11,693 nucleotides of DNA, taken from the NCBI GenBank assembly GCA_031401815.1, contig JANNRW010000422.1, forward strand, positions 1 to 11,693. The letters run 5' to 3'. Both the position numbers and the translations under genes were made by a program. The notes beneath the pieces are model-generated. The model searched no databases and was not told the DNA's origin. It worked only from the letters and a program-made list of their open reading frames with translations. Below are positions 1 to 6,868 of this stretch, piece by piece (positions within the stretch are counted from its first letter, which is position 1; every line of letters starts with the position of its first letter). This DNA comes from JANNRW01 sp031401815 (lineage in GTDB: Bacteria; Desulfobacterota; Desulfuromonadia; Geobacterales; DSM-12255).

Positions 1-321
1 ATCGGCTGCCGCTACTGCATGGCTGCCTGCCCGTACGGTTCGCGCAGTTTCAATTTTGTTGATCCCAGGCCGTACATCAGTACGTTGAATCCTGAGGTGC
101 CGACCCGATCTAAAGGGGTGGTTGAGAAGTGCAATTTCTGCGAGGAGCGGCTGGCTGAAGGTCAGCTCCCTGCCTGCGTGGCTGCATGCCCTCAGAAGGC
201 TATCCTCTTCGGCGATCTGGGCGATGAAAAGTCAATTGTGCGGCAGGCGCTCAGGACGCGCTATTCAGTACAGCGCCAGCCGGAGCTGGGGTGCGGGCCG
301 TCTGTTTATTATCTGGTTTAG
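1..321 (+). CDS. 4Fe-4S ferredoxin subunit of a membrane oxidoreductase, 3' part only (DsrO/NrfC/PsrB-like)
   Basis: The reading frame is open from base 1 and ends at TAG 319-321, so only the last 106 residues are visible. Two cysteine groups can be seen. One is near the start (GCRYCMAACPYG, whose first cysteine lies outside the window). The other is a CNFC...(11 residues)...CVAACP group around residues 44-62. This spacing is typical of the electron-wire subunits DmsB, NrfC, PsrB and DsrO, which pass electrons between a catalytic or cytochrome subunit and a NrfD-type membrane protein. Such a membrane protein is encoded next, at 481-1638, which supports the assignment. From memory the pair looks closest to DsrO-DsrP or to the Cbc-type quinone complexes of Geobacter. 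The N-terminus, any Tat signal and the upstream partner are cut off, so the exact complex cannot be named. Confidence 0.85.
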   Translation: MGCRYCMAACPYGSRSFNFVDPRPYISTLNPEVPTRSKGVVEKCNFCEERLAEGQLPACVAACPQKAILFGDLGDEKSIVRQALRTRYSVQRQPELGCGPSVYYLV

Positions 322-352
322 ATTGCAGGGTACGATTTGGTCTTTGTATTAA

Positions 353-461
353 GCTTCCCCTCCCTTGACGGGAGGGGATTGAGGGGTGGGTGAAGCTGCC
401 GTCAGCATCAATATGGCAAATTACCCCACCCCCTAGCCCCCTCCCGCAAGGGGAGGGGGGA
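353..461. repeat. GC-rich double-hairpin intergenic repeat, copy 1
   Basis: Two C/G-run hairpins are arranged as mirror images. The left has arms 357-364 and 370-377 with loop TTGAC. The right has arms 437-445 and 451-459 with loop GCAAG. Between them GAGGGGTGGG (381-390) is complementary to CCCACCCC around 424-433, so the whole stretch can also fold as one long dyad. A related arrangement with opposite orientation is at 3995-4119. Together they look like a dispersed REP-like element. Neither hairpin is followed by a good T-run, so a terminator role is possible but not shown. The right arm is purine-rich and resembles a Shine-Dalgarno sequence close to the next gene. Confidence 0.65.
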
Positions 462-480
462 ATTTTTGGAATTGGAACAT

Positions 481-1638
481 ATGCTGAATAGTTACGATAG
501 AAAATTTGCTTCTGACTGGCGCTACACCGGCTGGATCATTTTTCTGCTCCTGCTGATTGCTGTCGGTTTTGCCTGCTATCTCCGGCAGCTTTCAGTTGGC
601 CTTGGCATCACCGGGATGAGCCGGGATGTCAGCTGGGGTATCTACATCGGCCAGTTCACCTTTTTTGTCGGAGTTGCCGCCTCGGCGGTCATGGTTGTGC
701 TCCCGTACTATCTTCACAATGTCAAGGAGTTCGGCCGGATCACCATTTTAGGCGAACTGCTGGCAATTGCCGCTGTTATCATCTCCATGCTCTTTATTTT
801 TGTGGATATGGGGCAGCCGGGGCGGGTGATGAATGTATTGCTGCACCCTTCTCCCCGGTCGCTGATGTTCTGGGACATGCTGGCGCTATCCGGCTATCTT
901 CTGCTGAATGCTGTCATTGCCTGGTTCATGCTGAACGCGGAACAAAAAGGTGCAGAGCCCCCCTCCTGGCTCAAACCGGTAATCTACCTCTCAATCCCCT
1001 GGGCAGTGAGCATTCATACAGTAACAGCTTTTCTCTATAGCGGACTTCCCGGACGACCCCTCTGGTTCAGCGCCATCCTGGCTCCCCGTTTTCTGGCTTC
1101 AGCCTTTGCTTCTGGCCCGGCGCTCCTGATACTCCTCTGCCTTGCGCTCCGTTCGATGACCTCTTTTGATGCTGGCAAGGAGGCAATCCGAAAACTAGGT
1201 CTGATTGTTACCTATGCCATGACAGTGAACGTTTTCTTTCTCATGCTGGAGCTTTTTACCGCTTTCTATAGCAACAAGCCGGAGCATATGGAGCCGTTTG
1301 CATACCTCTTCTTCGGGCTGCACGGGGATGCTACCTTGGCACCGATGACCTGGCTCTCTCTCCTGCTCGGTCTGTCTGCGCTGGCTGTTCTGCTGGTGCC
1401 TCGTTGGCGCACCTCTGAGTCACTGCTGGCGCTGGCAGCAGCAGCGGTCTTTGTTTCTCTCTGGCTGGAAAAGGGTCTGGGCCTGATAGTTGCCGGATTT
1501 GTGCCATCACCACTACAGGCAGTAACTGCCTATGTGCCGACTGCTCCGGAGATGATGATCGTCATCGGTATCTGGGCAATAGGCGCACTGCTGGTGACAC
1601 TCTTGTTCAATATAACGGTAGCGATTCGCGAGGCTTAA
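481..1638 (+). CDS. NrfD/PsrC-family membrane quinone-interacting subunit (DsrP-like)
   Basis: The 385-residue product is almost wholly hydrophobic, with about ten membrane segments, as in the NrfD/PsrC/DsrP family. These proteins exchange electrons between the quinone pool and a partner iron-sulfur protein. Blocks I recognise as DsrP-like include SWGIYIGQFTFFVGVAASA, VDMGQPGRVMNVLLHPSP, SIPWAVSIHTVTAFLYSGLPGR and ELFTAFYSN. The ferredoxin subunit gene ends 159 bases upstream, so they probably form one complex. No heme-binding CXXCH is present. I chose ATG 481 with GGAA at 468-471 about nine bases upstream. An in-frame TTG at 466 is the alternative; it has a GGGAGGGGGG run five bases before it, contributed by the intergenic repeat. 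The family is clear; DsrP versus another Cbc-type subunit is not, since no DsrMKJ or DsrAB genes are visible. Confidence 0.88.
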   Translation: MLNSYDRKFASDWRYTGWIIFLLLLIAVGFACYLRQLSVGLGITGMSRDVSWGIYIGQFTFFVGVAASAVMVVLPYYLHNVKEFGRITILGELLAIAAVIISMLFIFVDMGQPGRVMNVLLHPSPRSLMFWDMLALSGYLLLNAVIAWFMLNAEQKGAEPPSWLKPVIYLSIPWAVSIHTVTAFLYSGLPGRPLWFSAILAPRFLASAFASGPALLILLCLALRSMTSFDAGKEAIRKLGLIVTYAMTVNVFFLMLELFTAFYSNKPEHMEPFAYLFFGLHGDATLAPMTWLSLLLGLSALAVLLVPRWRTSESLLALAAAAVFVSLWLEKGLGLIVAGFVPSPLQAVTAYVPTAPEMMIVIGIWAIGALLVTLLFNITVAIREA

Positions 1639-1700
1639 TAGCTGAAAGAAAAAGAAGGAGAAAAAGAAAGAGATAGAGAAAAAGCAGAAAGACTTTTTTA

Positions 1701-1778
1701 TCTCTATCTCTATCTCTATCTCTATCTCTATCTCTACCTCTATCTCTATCTCTACCTCTATCTCTATCTCTACCTCTA
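1701..1778. repeat. Hexamer microsatellite, 13 units, with an 18-bp higher-order repeat
   Basis: The unit is TCTCTA, with CCTCTA variants at units 7, 10 and 13. The last nine units form three copies of an 18-bp block (TCTCTA TCTCTA CCTCTA) at 1725-1742, 1743-1760 and 1761-1778. The preceding stretch 1643-1691 is nearly pure purine; GAGATAGAGA at 1670-1679 pairs with 1701-1710, and AAAAAG (1679-1684) can pair with CTTTTT (from 1692), so an extended hairpin is possible. The repeat ends four bases before the AAGGA ribosome-binding site (1782-1786) of the next gene. Confidence 0.95.
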
Positions 1779-1794
1779 TCTAAGGAATGAGCCT

Positions 1795-2979
1795 ATGGAA
1801 AGCAAGGAACTTATCTACTTTGACAATGCGGCCACCACCTGGCCAAAGCCCGAACATGTCTACAGCTACATGATGGAGTTCTACCGGGCGACCGGCGTCA
1901 ATCCTGGTCGGAGCGGTTTTGATCTCGCACTGGAGGCCGGATCACTCCTTGATCGCCTGAGATTGCGGCTCACTCGCTTTTTCGGTGGTGACGAGGATAC
2001 TCCGGAGCGGCTCTGTTTCGGCTACAATGCTTCCGATGCCCTGCATCTGATAATCAACGGGCTTCTCAGTGCCGGGGATCATGTCGTAACGACGAATCTT
2101 GAACATAACTCGGTCATTCGCCCTATCAATCATCTGGTGCGGGACGGTGGCGTGGAAGCGACTTTTCTGCCGTTCAATGCTGCCGGTTTTGTCGATCCGG
2201 ACGAGATTGCCAGGGTAATTCGACCCAATACCAGACTTGTGGTTGTAAATCATGGCTCCAATGTTATCGGTACAGTCCAGCCGGTAAAGGAGATTGGACT
2301 TATCTGTCGCGAACGCGGGGTTAAATTTGCAGTCGATACGACCCAGACTGCCGGGATAATCCGGATCAATATGCAGGAGATGAATATCGATGCCCTGGCT
2401 TTTACCGGTCACAAGGCGCTCATGGGGTCAACCGGCATTGGAGGTCTCTGCGTCAGGAAAAGTGTTGATTTGCGCCAGACGCGCAGCGGCGGCACAGGGG
2501 TGAACTCACTACACCCCTATCATCTTGAAGAGTACCCCTGGCGGATGGAGTTTGGCACCCCGAACATGCTCGGGGTGGCGTCACTCTGGGCAGGTCAGGA
2601 CTGGCTGGATGAACAGGGGCTGGATAACATCCACAGGCGGGAGATGGAGCTCACTGCCAGACTGCTGGCCGGTTTCCGCACTATCGAAGGGGTGCGTCTC
2701 TACTGCTGCGACAGCCTTGACAATCACCTTTCAACCCTTACCATCAATATTGACGGTGTTGATGCCGGTGATGTCGGAATCATGCTTGATGTAAGCCACA
2801 ATATTGCCACCCGCACCGGCCTGCACTGCGCACCTCTCGTCCATACCCAGCTTGGCACTGCTGCCATTCATGGTGGAGTCCGCTTTTCGCTCGGGGCATT
2901 CAATACCGGGGAGCAGGTTGATATTGCCATTGGGGCAGTCGCTGCTATTGCCAAATGGGGAAAAGAAAGGGGCAGGTAG
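1795..2979 (+). CDS. Cysteine desulfurase family PLP enzyme (aminotransferase class V)
   Basis: The 394-residue protein has the fold-type I PLP signatures of SufS/NifS relatives. It starts with YFDNAATTWPKP, has the ring-stacking histidine in LEHNS (H104), D181 and Q184 in the VDTTQTAG strand, the Schiff-base lysine in FTGHKALMG (K207), and C345 in TGLHCAPLVH at the place of the sulfur-accepting cysteine. Such enzymes remove sulfur (or selenium) from cysteine or selenocysteine as an enzyme-bound persulfide. The wording of the blocks, including the short N-terminus, fits the uncharacterised subfamily annotated as 'cysteine desulfurase family protein' better than IscS itself. ATG 1795 has AAGGA eight bases upstream (1782-1786). 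No scaffold (IscU/SufU) or carrier gene is adjacent. The neighbouring upstream genes are a DsrOP-like pair, so a sulfur-related job is conceivable, but the microsatellite gap argues against tight co-transcription. Confidence 0.9.
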   Translation: MESKELIYFDNAATTWPKPEHVYSYMMEFYRATGVNPGRSGFDLALEAGSLLDRLRLRLTRFFGGDEDTPERLCFGYNASDALHLIINGLLSAGDHVVTTNLEHNSVIRPINHLVRDGGVEATFLPFNAAGFVDPDEIARVIRPNTRLVVVNHGSNVIGTVQPVKEIGLICRERGVKFAVDTTQTAGIIRINMQEMNIDALAFTGHKALMGSTGIGGLCVRKSVDLRQTRSGGTGVNSLHPYHLEEYPWRMEFGTPNMLGVASLWAGQDWLDEQGLDNIHRREMELTARLLAGFRTIEGVRLYCCDSLDNHLSTLTINIDGVDAGDVGIMLDVSHNIATRTGLHCAPLVHTQLGTAAIHGGVRFSLGAFNTGEQVDIAIGAVAAIAKWGKERGR

Positions 2980-3032
2980 AAGGCTGAAGGCTGAAGGTAG
3001 AAGGCTGAAGGCTGAAGGTTGAAGGCTGAAGG
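2976..3032. repeat. Degenerate heptamer repeat (GAAGGCT type)
   Basis: About seven units of GAAGGCT and close variants (GAAGGTA, GAAGGTT) run in tandem straight from the stop codon of the desulfurase-family gene. The first units overlap its last codons. The right part of this array is one arm of the larger inverted repeat at 2988-3110. No protein-coding role is evident. Confidence 0.85.
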
Positions 3033-3110
3033 AGAAATGGTTCATAGGCTGAGTTCTTGTTTTGTACGTTTTTGTTTTCCTGACAGCCTTCAGCCTTCTA
3101 CCTTCAGCCT
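2988..3110. repeat. 27-bp perfect inverted repeat around a 69-nt loop
   Basis: Bases 2988-3014 are exactly complementary to 3084-3110; both arms are built of the GAAGGCT/AGCCTTC heptamer. As RNA this would be a very stable stem just downstream of the desulfurase-family gene, so it may protect or end that transcript, although no T-run follows. The two oppositely oriented heptamer arrays could equally be remnants of a repeat that inserted or expanded twice. Confidence 0.85.
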
Positions 3111-3129
3111 GAGTTGTTACAACAACTCA
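3110..3129. promoter_or_regulatory. 20-bp palindrome, candidate operator upstream of the IclR-type gene
   Basis: TGAGTTGTT-AC-AACAACTCA has perfect 9-bp arms and a 2-bp centre. It lies six bases upstream of the candidate -35 box at 3136, in the usual place for an operator. IclR-family proteins bind short palindromes and often control their own gene, so autoregulation is a reasonable inference. A smaller dyad (TTCTA-N5-TAGAA, 3174-3188) lies downstream of the -10. Confidence 0.5.
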
Positions 3130-3135
3130 ATTATC

Positions 3136-3164
3136 TTGACGACGATTTCTATTTCAAGTATTAT
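3136..3164 (+). promoter_or_regulatory. Sigma70-type promoter for the IclR-type gene
   Basis: TTGACG (3136-3141), a 17-base spacer and TATTAT (3159-3164) match the housekeeping consensus at five of six bases in each box. Transcription would begin near 3171, about 40 bases before ATG 3211. Confidence 0.6.
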
Positions 3165-3210
3165 CGCGCGCAGTTCTACATTATAGAATACAGTTCAGGA
3201 CTATCACACA

Positions 3211-3975
3211 ATGACCATCCAATCCGTAAAGCGGGCAACTGACATTATCTCCCTCTTCTCCTCCTCGCAGGCAGCATTGGGGATTACCCAGATTGCTGCA
3301 AATCTTGGTCTGAACAAAACGACAGCCTGGGGGCTTGTCAATACTCTGGAGCAGCAGGGTTTTTTGCAGCAGAACCCGGAAACGCTGAAGTACAGTGTAG
3401 GCCCCAGACTGTTTGAGCTCGGCATGCTTTATATCGATAATCTGGAGATTAACTCAAGAGCTACCCGGCATGTTCATGCGCTTGCCAGCCGGACGCGTCT
3501 TGTTGCCCGTCTGGGGATCTGGGATCGGCGGACTGTGCTGATTACGCTGCTGGCGCTCCCCAAGTCTGAAGATTCGCTTTCGCATCAGATAGGGCCACGT
3601 ATCCCGGCCTACTGTTCGGGAATAGGGAAGGCTCTGCTGGCCAACCTTGATAAGGACGAGTTGCAGAGCTATTTGAAAGAGATAGAACTGGTGCGCCATA
3701 CCAAAGCTACAGTTATTGATCCGGAACTGCTTCTGAAGGAGCTTGCGCAGGTTCGCGAGCAGGGGTATGCGGTTTCGTGTGAAGAGATGATACCCGGTCT
3801 TGTTGCTCTCGGTGCGCCGGTCTTTGGTAAGGGTCGGCGGCTGGTCGGTGCCATCAGTATCTCGGATTCACCGGCTTCCGGTTTCAGCAAGCATATGGAG
3901 AAACAGAAGGAAGATCTCCTCCGGACAGCAACAGAAATTTCCCAGGAGATGGGGTACTATAGCTACAGAAGCTGA
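3211..3975 (+). CDS. IclR-family transcriptional regulator
   Basis: The 254-residue product has the usual IclR length and two-domain layout. An N-terminal winged helix-turn-helix covers about residues 1-75, with LGITQIAANLGLNKTTAWGL as the helix-turn-helix core. The C-terminal effector-binding domain covers about 80-250 and carries the family blocks RIPAYCSGIGKALLA, REQGYAVSCEEMIPGLVALG and GAISISD. Members sense small organic molecules, often aromatic acids or their breakdown products, and repress or activate neighbouring catabolic genes. The next genes encode a transhydroxylase-like molybdenum enzyme, which makes control of that operon the simplest proposal. ATG 3211 is preceded by AGGA at 3197-3200, and a good promoter lies upstream. 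The effector cannot be told from the sequence. Confidence 0.92.
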   Translation: MTIQSVKRATDIISLFSSSQAALGITQIAANLGLNKTTAWGLVNTLEQQGFLQQNPETLKYSVGPRLFELGMLYIDNLEINSRATRHVHALASRTRLVARLGIWDRRTVLITLLALPKSEDSLSHQIGPRIPAYCSGIGKALLANLDKDELQSYLKEIELVRHTKATVIDPELLLKELAQVREQGYAVSCEEMIPGLVALGAPVFGKGRRLVGAISISDSPASGFSKHMEKQKEDLLRTATEISQEMGYYSYRS

Positions 3976-3994
3976 CGAGAAGGACACGGCTTCA

Positions 3995-4119
3995 TAACCC
4001 CACCTGTCCTCCCCTTAACTTAAGGGGAGGGACGCAGAGAAGTTAATGCAGATGAAATTATTGCCGAACATCCCGAGCACGTTCCCACTCTTAAGATAAG
4101 AGGGGGGCAGGGGGAGTTA
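3995..4119. repeat. GC-rich double-hairpin intergenic repeat, copy 2
   Basis: Left hairpin CCTCCCCT/AGGGGAGG (4008-4015 and 4023-4030) and right hairpin CTCTTA/TAAGAG (4088-4093 and 4097-4102) are flanked by complementary outer ends: TAACCCCACCTG at 3995-4006 and GGCAGGGGGAGTTA at 4106-4119. The units are of the same kind as at 353-461, but here the G-rich tails point outward rather than inward. It fills most of the gap between the IclR-type gene and the molybdenum enzyme gene and may also end the IclR transcript. I see no convincing sigma70 or sigma54 promoter between 4120 and 4186. Confidence 0.6.
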
Positions 4120-4204
4120 TGTTGGCTGCTGAACAGTTTCCTGAATAGTTACGGTATATGAAGAGAACAGAGAGCAATTATCCGCGAAGGAGGTTTCAAG
4201 GCGT

Positions 4205-6868
4205 ATGAAAGAGAATAAAGACGGGAAAGAGAGCCAGAGCGCAGACAAAGGCACAAGAGGCGACAAGACAGTATTCAGATCCCTCGGACTGGGCGGCTTT
4301 TACGGCGGCGGCGCTCAAGGGATGGTTGATGTGAAAGATGGAAAGATCCTCCGGATCAGGCCGTTTCGTTTTGACGACAAATATAAACGCGAAGATATCC
4401 GGACCTGGAAATTCGAAAAGGATGGCAAGACGCTCGAACCTACCTGGAAGTCCATGCCTTCGCCGTTCTCCCTGGCGTACAAGAAGCGAACCTACTCACC
4501 TAACCGGATCAAGTATCCGCTCATCCGCGTTGACTGGGATCCAAATGGCGAACGGAATCCCCAGAATCGCGGCAAGAGCAAATACAGGCGGATCTCCTGG
4601 GATGAAGTAACCGATATCATCGCCAGCGAGATCACCCGGATTCACGCCAAATACGGTGTAAACGCCATTCTGATGCAGGGAGACGGGCATGGTGAATGCA
4701 AAACCATCAACACACCTCATGGCCAGCCCGGTATCCTGCTCGATCATATGGGCGGTTTCACTCTCCAGGTGAGAAATGCTGACAGCTGGGAAGGGTGGTA
4801 CTGGGGAGCAAAGCATGTCTGGGGGCAGGGGGTGCAGGGGATGTACTGGCCGGCTCACAACATTGTCAAGGACTCTACCGAAAACTCCGAAATGGTGCTT
4901 TTCTGGGGGTGCGATCCCGAGACTACTCCATGGGGCTTTACCGGCCAGTTTGCCAGCAAGTTGATGTACTACTGGAAAGATATCGGCATCAAACAGATCT
5001 ACATCTGCCCTGACTTGAATTACGGCGCAGCAATTCACGCAGACAAATGGATTCCGGTTCTACCGAATACCGATGCTGCCCTGCAACTGGCGATAGCCTA
5101 TGTCTGGATCACCGAAGGGACTTATGACAAGGAGTATGTAGCAACCAACGTTGTCGGCTTTGACAAGTTTTCCGACTATGTACTGGGGAAGGAAGATGGT
5201 GTCCCTCATACGCCTGAATGGGCTTCGGGCAAATGCGGTGTTCCTGAGTGGACTATCAAGGCGCTGGCACGCGAGTTTGCCCGCAAGGTGACCTCCATTG
5301 CCCACTATTTCGGCGGTGGCTACATCCGTGGCCCCTGGTCGCATGAACCTGCTCGCCTTGAAATATGCCTGCTCGGTATGCAGGGGCTTGGCAAGCCTGG
5401 AGTTCATCAGCATCAGCTCGCCTATTTCGGCATGCCCCGGATGGAGGGGCTTACCGGCACATCCTTCTGGAATCCCGAGATCATGGAGCGTCTTGCTCTC
5501 CCTGTACTCTCCTCGGTAGCCAACTGGCAGGAGTCGGCTCTGCCGAAAACACTTGTTCACAAGGCGCTGGCCAATAAAACCAACGAGCCGCTCAAATTCA
5601 TGGGGACAGGTGCAATCGAAGGTTCGGTTGCTTCCCAGTTCAAGGAGCATTCATTTCCGCTGGCTACCGAGCCTGAAACCAGGATCAGGATGATGTGGAC
5701 CGATACCCCCTGCCGGACAACCTGCTGGAATGGCGGCAATGAAACTGAAGAGGCGCTCCGAAGTCCTGAAGTGGAGTGCATCCTTGCCCAGCACCCCTGG
5801 CTGGAGAATGACTGCCTCTTTGCCGACATAATCCTGCCGGCCAATACCCATATGGAGGTCGAGGATATCGTAACCAATATCAGGCAGGGGGGGCAGTTTG
5901 CCGATGTGATGCTCTGTCACAAGGCGATAGAACCGGTCGGCGAGTCAAAGAGCGACTATGAAATTGTTCTGGAAGTGGCTAAAAAGCTCGGCTATGGCGA
6001 TCTTGTTTCAGAAGGTGGCGTTACGACCGAAGAGATTCAGAAAAAGGTTTTTGAGTATATGAATCTCGACAAGTTGACAACCTGGGAAGAGTTCAGCGAG
6101 AAGGGTTACTACCTTTATAATGTTGCCAAGGACTGGGAGACGGACGCCCCTGGAATGAGAAAATTCGCCGAGAACCCGGAAAGGCATCCGCTGGGAACCC
6201 CGTCCAAAAAGCTTGAATTCTATTCAGAGCGGCTGGCCAAGCATTTCCCCAATGACAAGGAGCGGCCGCCAAGCCCGCAGTGGATCGAGAAGAGCGCCAT
6301 GCACGACGAAAGGCTGTCCAGTGTCCGCACAAAGGATTATCCGCTGCTCCTCATGTCAAACCATGGCAGATGGCGGGTTCATTCCCAGTGCGACGACATT
6401 ACCTGGACAAGGGAAGCGCCGACCTGCAAGATTACCGGCTTTGACGGCTACAAGTACGAGCCGCTCTGGCTCAATACTGCGGAAGCAGAGAAACGCGGCA
6501 TCAAGCATGGCGATATTATCAAGATATATAACGAGCGGGGCATTGTGCTCTGCGGTGCCTATGTTACCGAGCGGCTGATGCCAGGAGTTGCCTATATCGA
6601 TCATGGGGCCAGAATAGATCCGATTATTCCCGGCAAGGTTGACCGTGGGGGTGCCATTAACACCATCTCGCCCGATGGCATTACTTCCGAAAACTGTGTC
6701 GGTCAGGCAACAAGCGGCTATCTGGTGCAGGTCGGCCCGATTTCACCCGATGAGTGGGCCGAGTGGCGCAAGGAAAACCCGGCTGCCTTTGCCAGAAATT
6801 ATGATTCTGCTGCAGGTCTGCGCTTTGATGCGTGGGTCGTTAAAGATAATGAGGGGGTGGAGAAATGA
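4205..6868 (+). CDS. Molybdopterin oxidoreductase large subunit, transhydroxylase/resorcinol hydroxylase-like (DMSO reductase family)
   Basis: The 887-residue protein is a bis-MGD molybdenum or tungsten enzyme. From memory it resembles the large subunit of Pelobacter acidigallici pyrogallol-phloroglucinol transhydroxylase (about 875 residues) and the related resorcinol hydroxylase. Shared blocks include VKDGKILRIRPFRFDD, DPNGERNPQ, RRISWDEVTDII, ADSWEGWYWG, VLFWGCDPET and TYDKEYVATNVVGFD. D193-S194 in the ADSWEGW block correspond to the aspartate and metal-binding serine of the transhydroxylase; H162 is a candidate for its active-site histidine. There is no N-terminal cysteine cluster motif, as in that enzyme, and no twin-arginine signal, so a cytoplasmic location is likely. 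The C-terminal dinucleotide-binding domain (about 740-870) is complete. AAGGAGG (4187-4193) lies 11 bases before ATG 4205. The stop overlaps the next start by four bases, indicating translational coupling to the iron-sulfur subunit. The substrate is probably a hydroxylated aromatic, but this is inference. Confidence 0.75.
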   Translation: MKENKDGKESQSADKGTRGDKTVFRSLGLGGFYGGGAQGMVDVKDGKILRIRPFRFDDKYKREDIRTWKFEKDGKTLEPTWKSMPSPFSLAYKKRTYSPNRIKYPLIRVDWDPNGERNPQNRGKSKYRRISWDEVTDIIASEITRIHAKYGVNAILMQGDGHGECKTINTPHGQPGILLDHMGGFTLQVRNADSWEGWYWGAKHVWGQGVQGMYWPAHNIVKDSTENSEMVLFWGCDPETTPWGFTGQFASKLMYYWKDIGIKQIYICPDLNYGAAIHADKWIPVLPNTDAALQLAIAYVWITEGTYDKEYVATNVVGFDKFSDYVLGKEDGVPHTPEWASGKCGVPEWTIKALAREFARKVTSIAHYFGGGYIRGPWSHEPARLEICLLGMQGLGKPGVHQHQLAYFGMPRMEGLTGTSFWNPEIMERLALPVLSSVANWQESALPKTLVHKALANKTNEPLKFMGTGAIEGSVASQFKEHSFPLATEPETRIRMMWTDTPCRTTCWNGGNETEEALRSPEVECILAQHPWLENDCLFADIILPANTHMEVEDIVTNIRQGGQFADVMLCHKAIEPVGESKSDYEIVLEVAKKLGYGDLVSEGGVTTEEIQKKVFEYMNLDKLTTWEEFSEKGYYLYNVAKDWETDAPGMRKFAENPERHPLGTPSKKLEFYSERLAKHFPNDKERPPSPQWIEKSAMHDERLSSVRTKDYPLLLMSNHGRWRVHSQCDDITWTREAPTCKITGFDGYKYEPLWLNTAEAEKRGIKHGDIIKIYNERGIVLCGAYVTERLMPGVAYIDHGARIDPIIPGKVDRGGAINTISPDGITSENCVGQATSGYLVQVGPISPDEWAEWRKENPAAFARNYDSAAGLRFDAWVVKDNEGVEK

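Noticed and set aside
1643..3110. Repeat arrays considered as CRISPR
   Set aside because: Units are 6-7 bp in direct tandem without unique spacers, and no cas-like gene is present.
4120..4186. Sigma54 or sigma70 promoter directly before the molybdenum operon
   Set aside because: No GG-N10-GC pair with proper context and only weak TTGGCT/TAGTTA-like boxes; not enough to report as a feature.
4496..5650. Long minus-strand open frames (180 and 196 codons) opposite the molybdenum subunit gene
   Set aside because: They lie wholly inside a well-recognised coding gene and have no family resemblance; they are antisense shadows.
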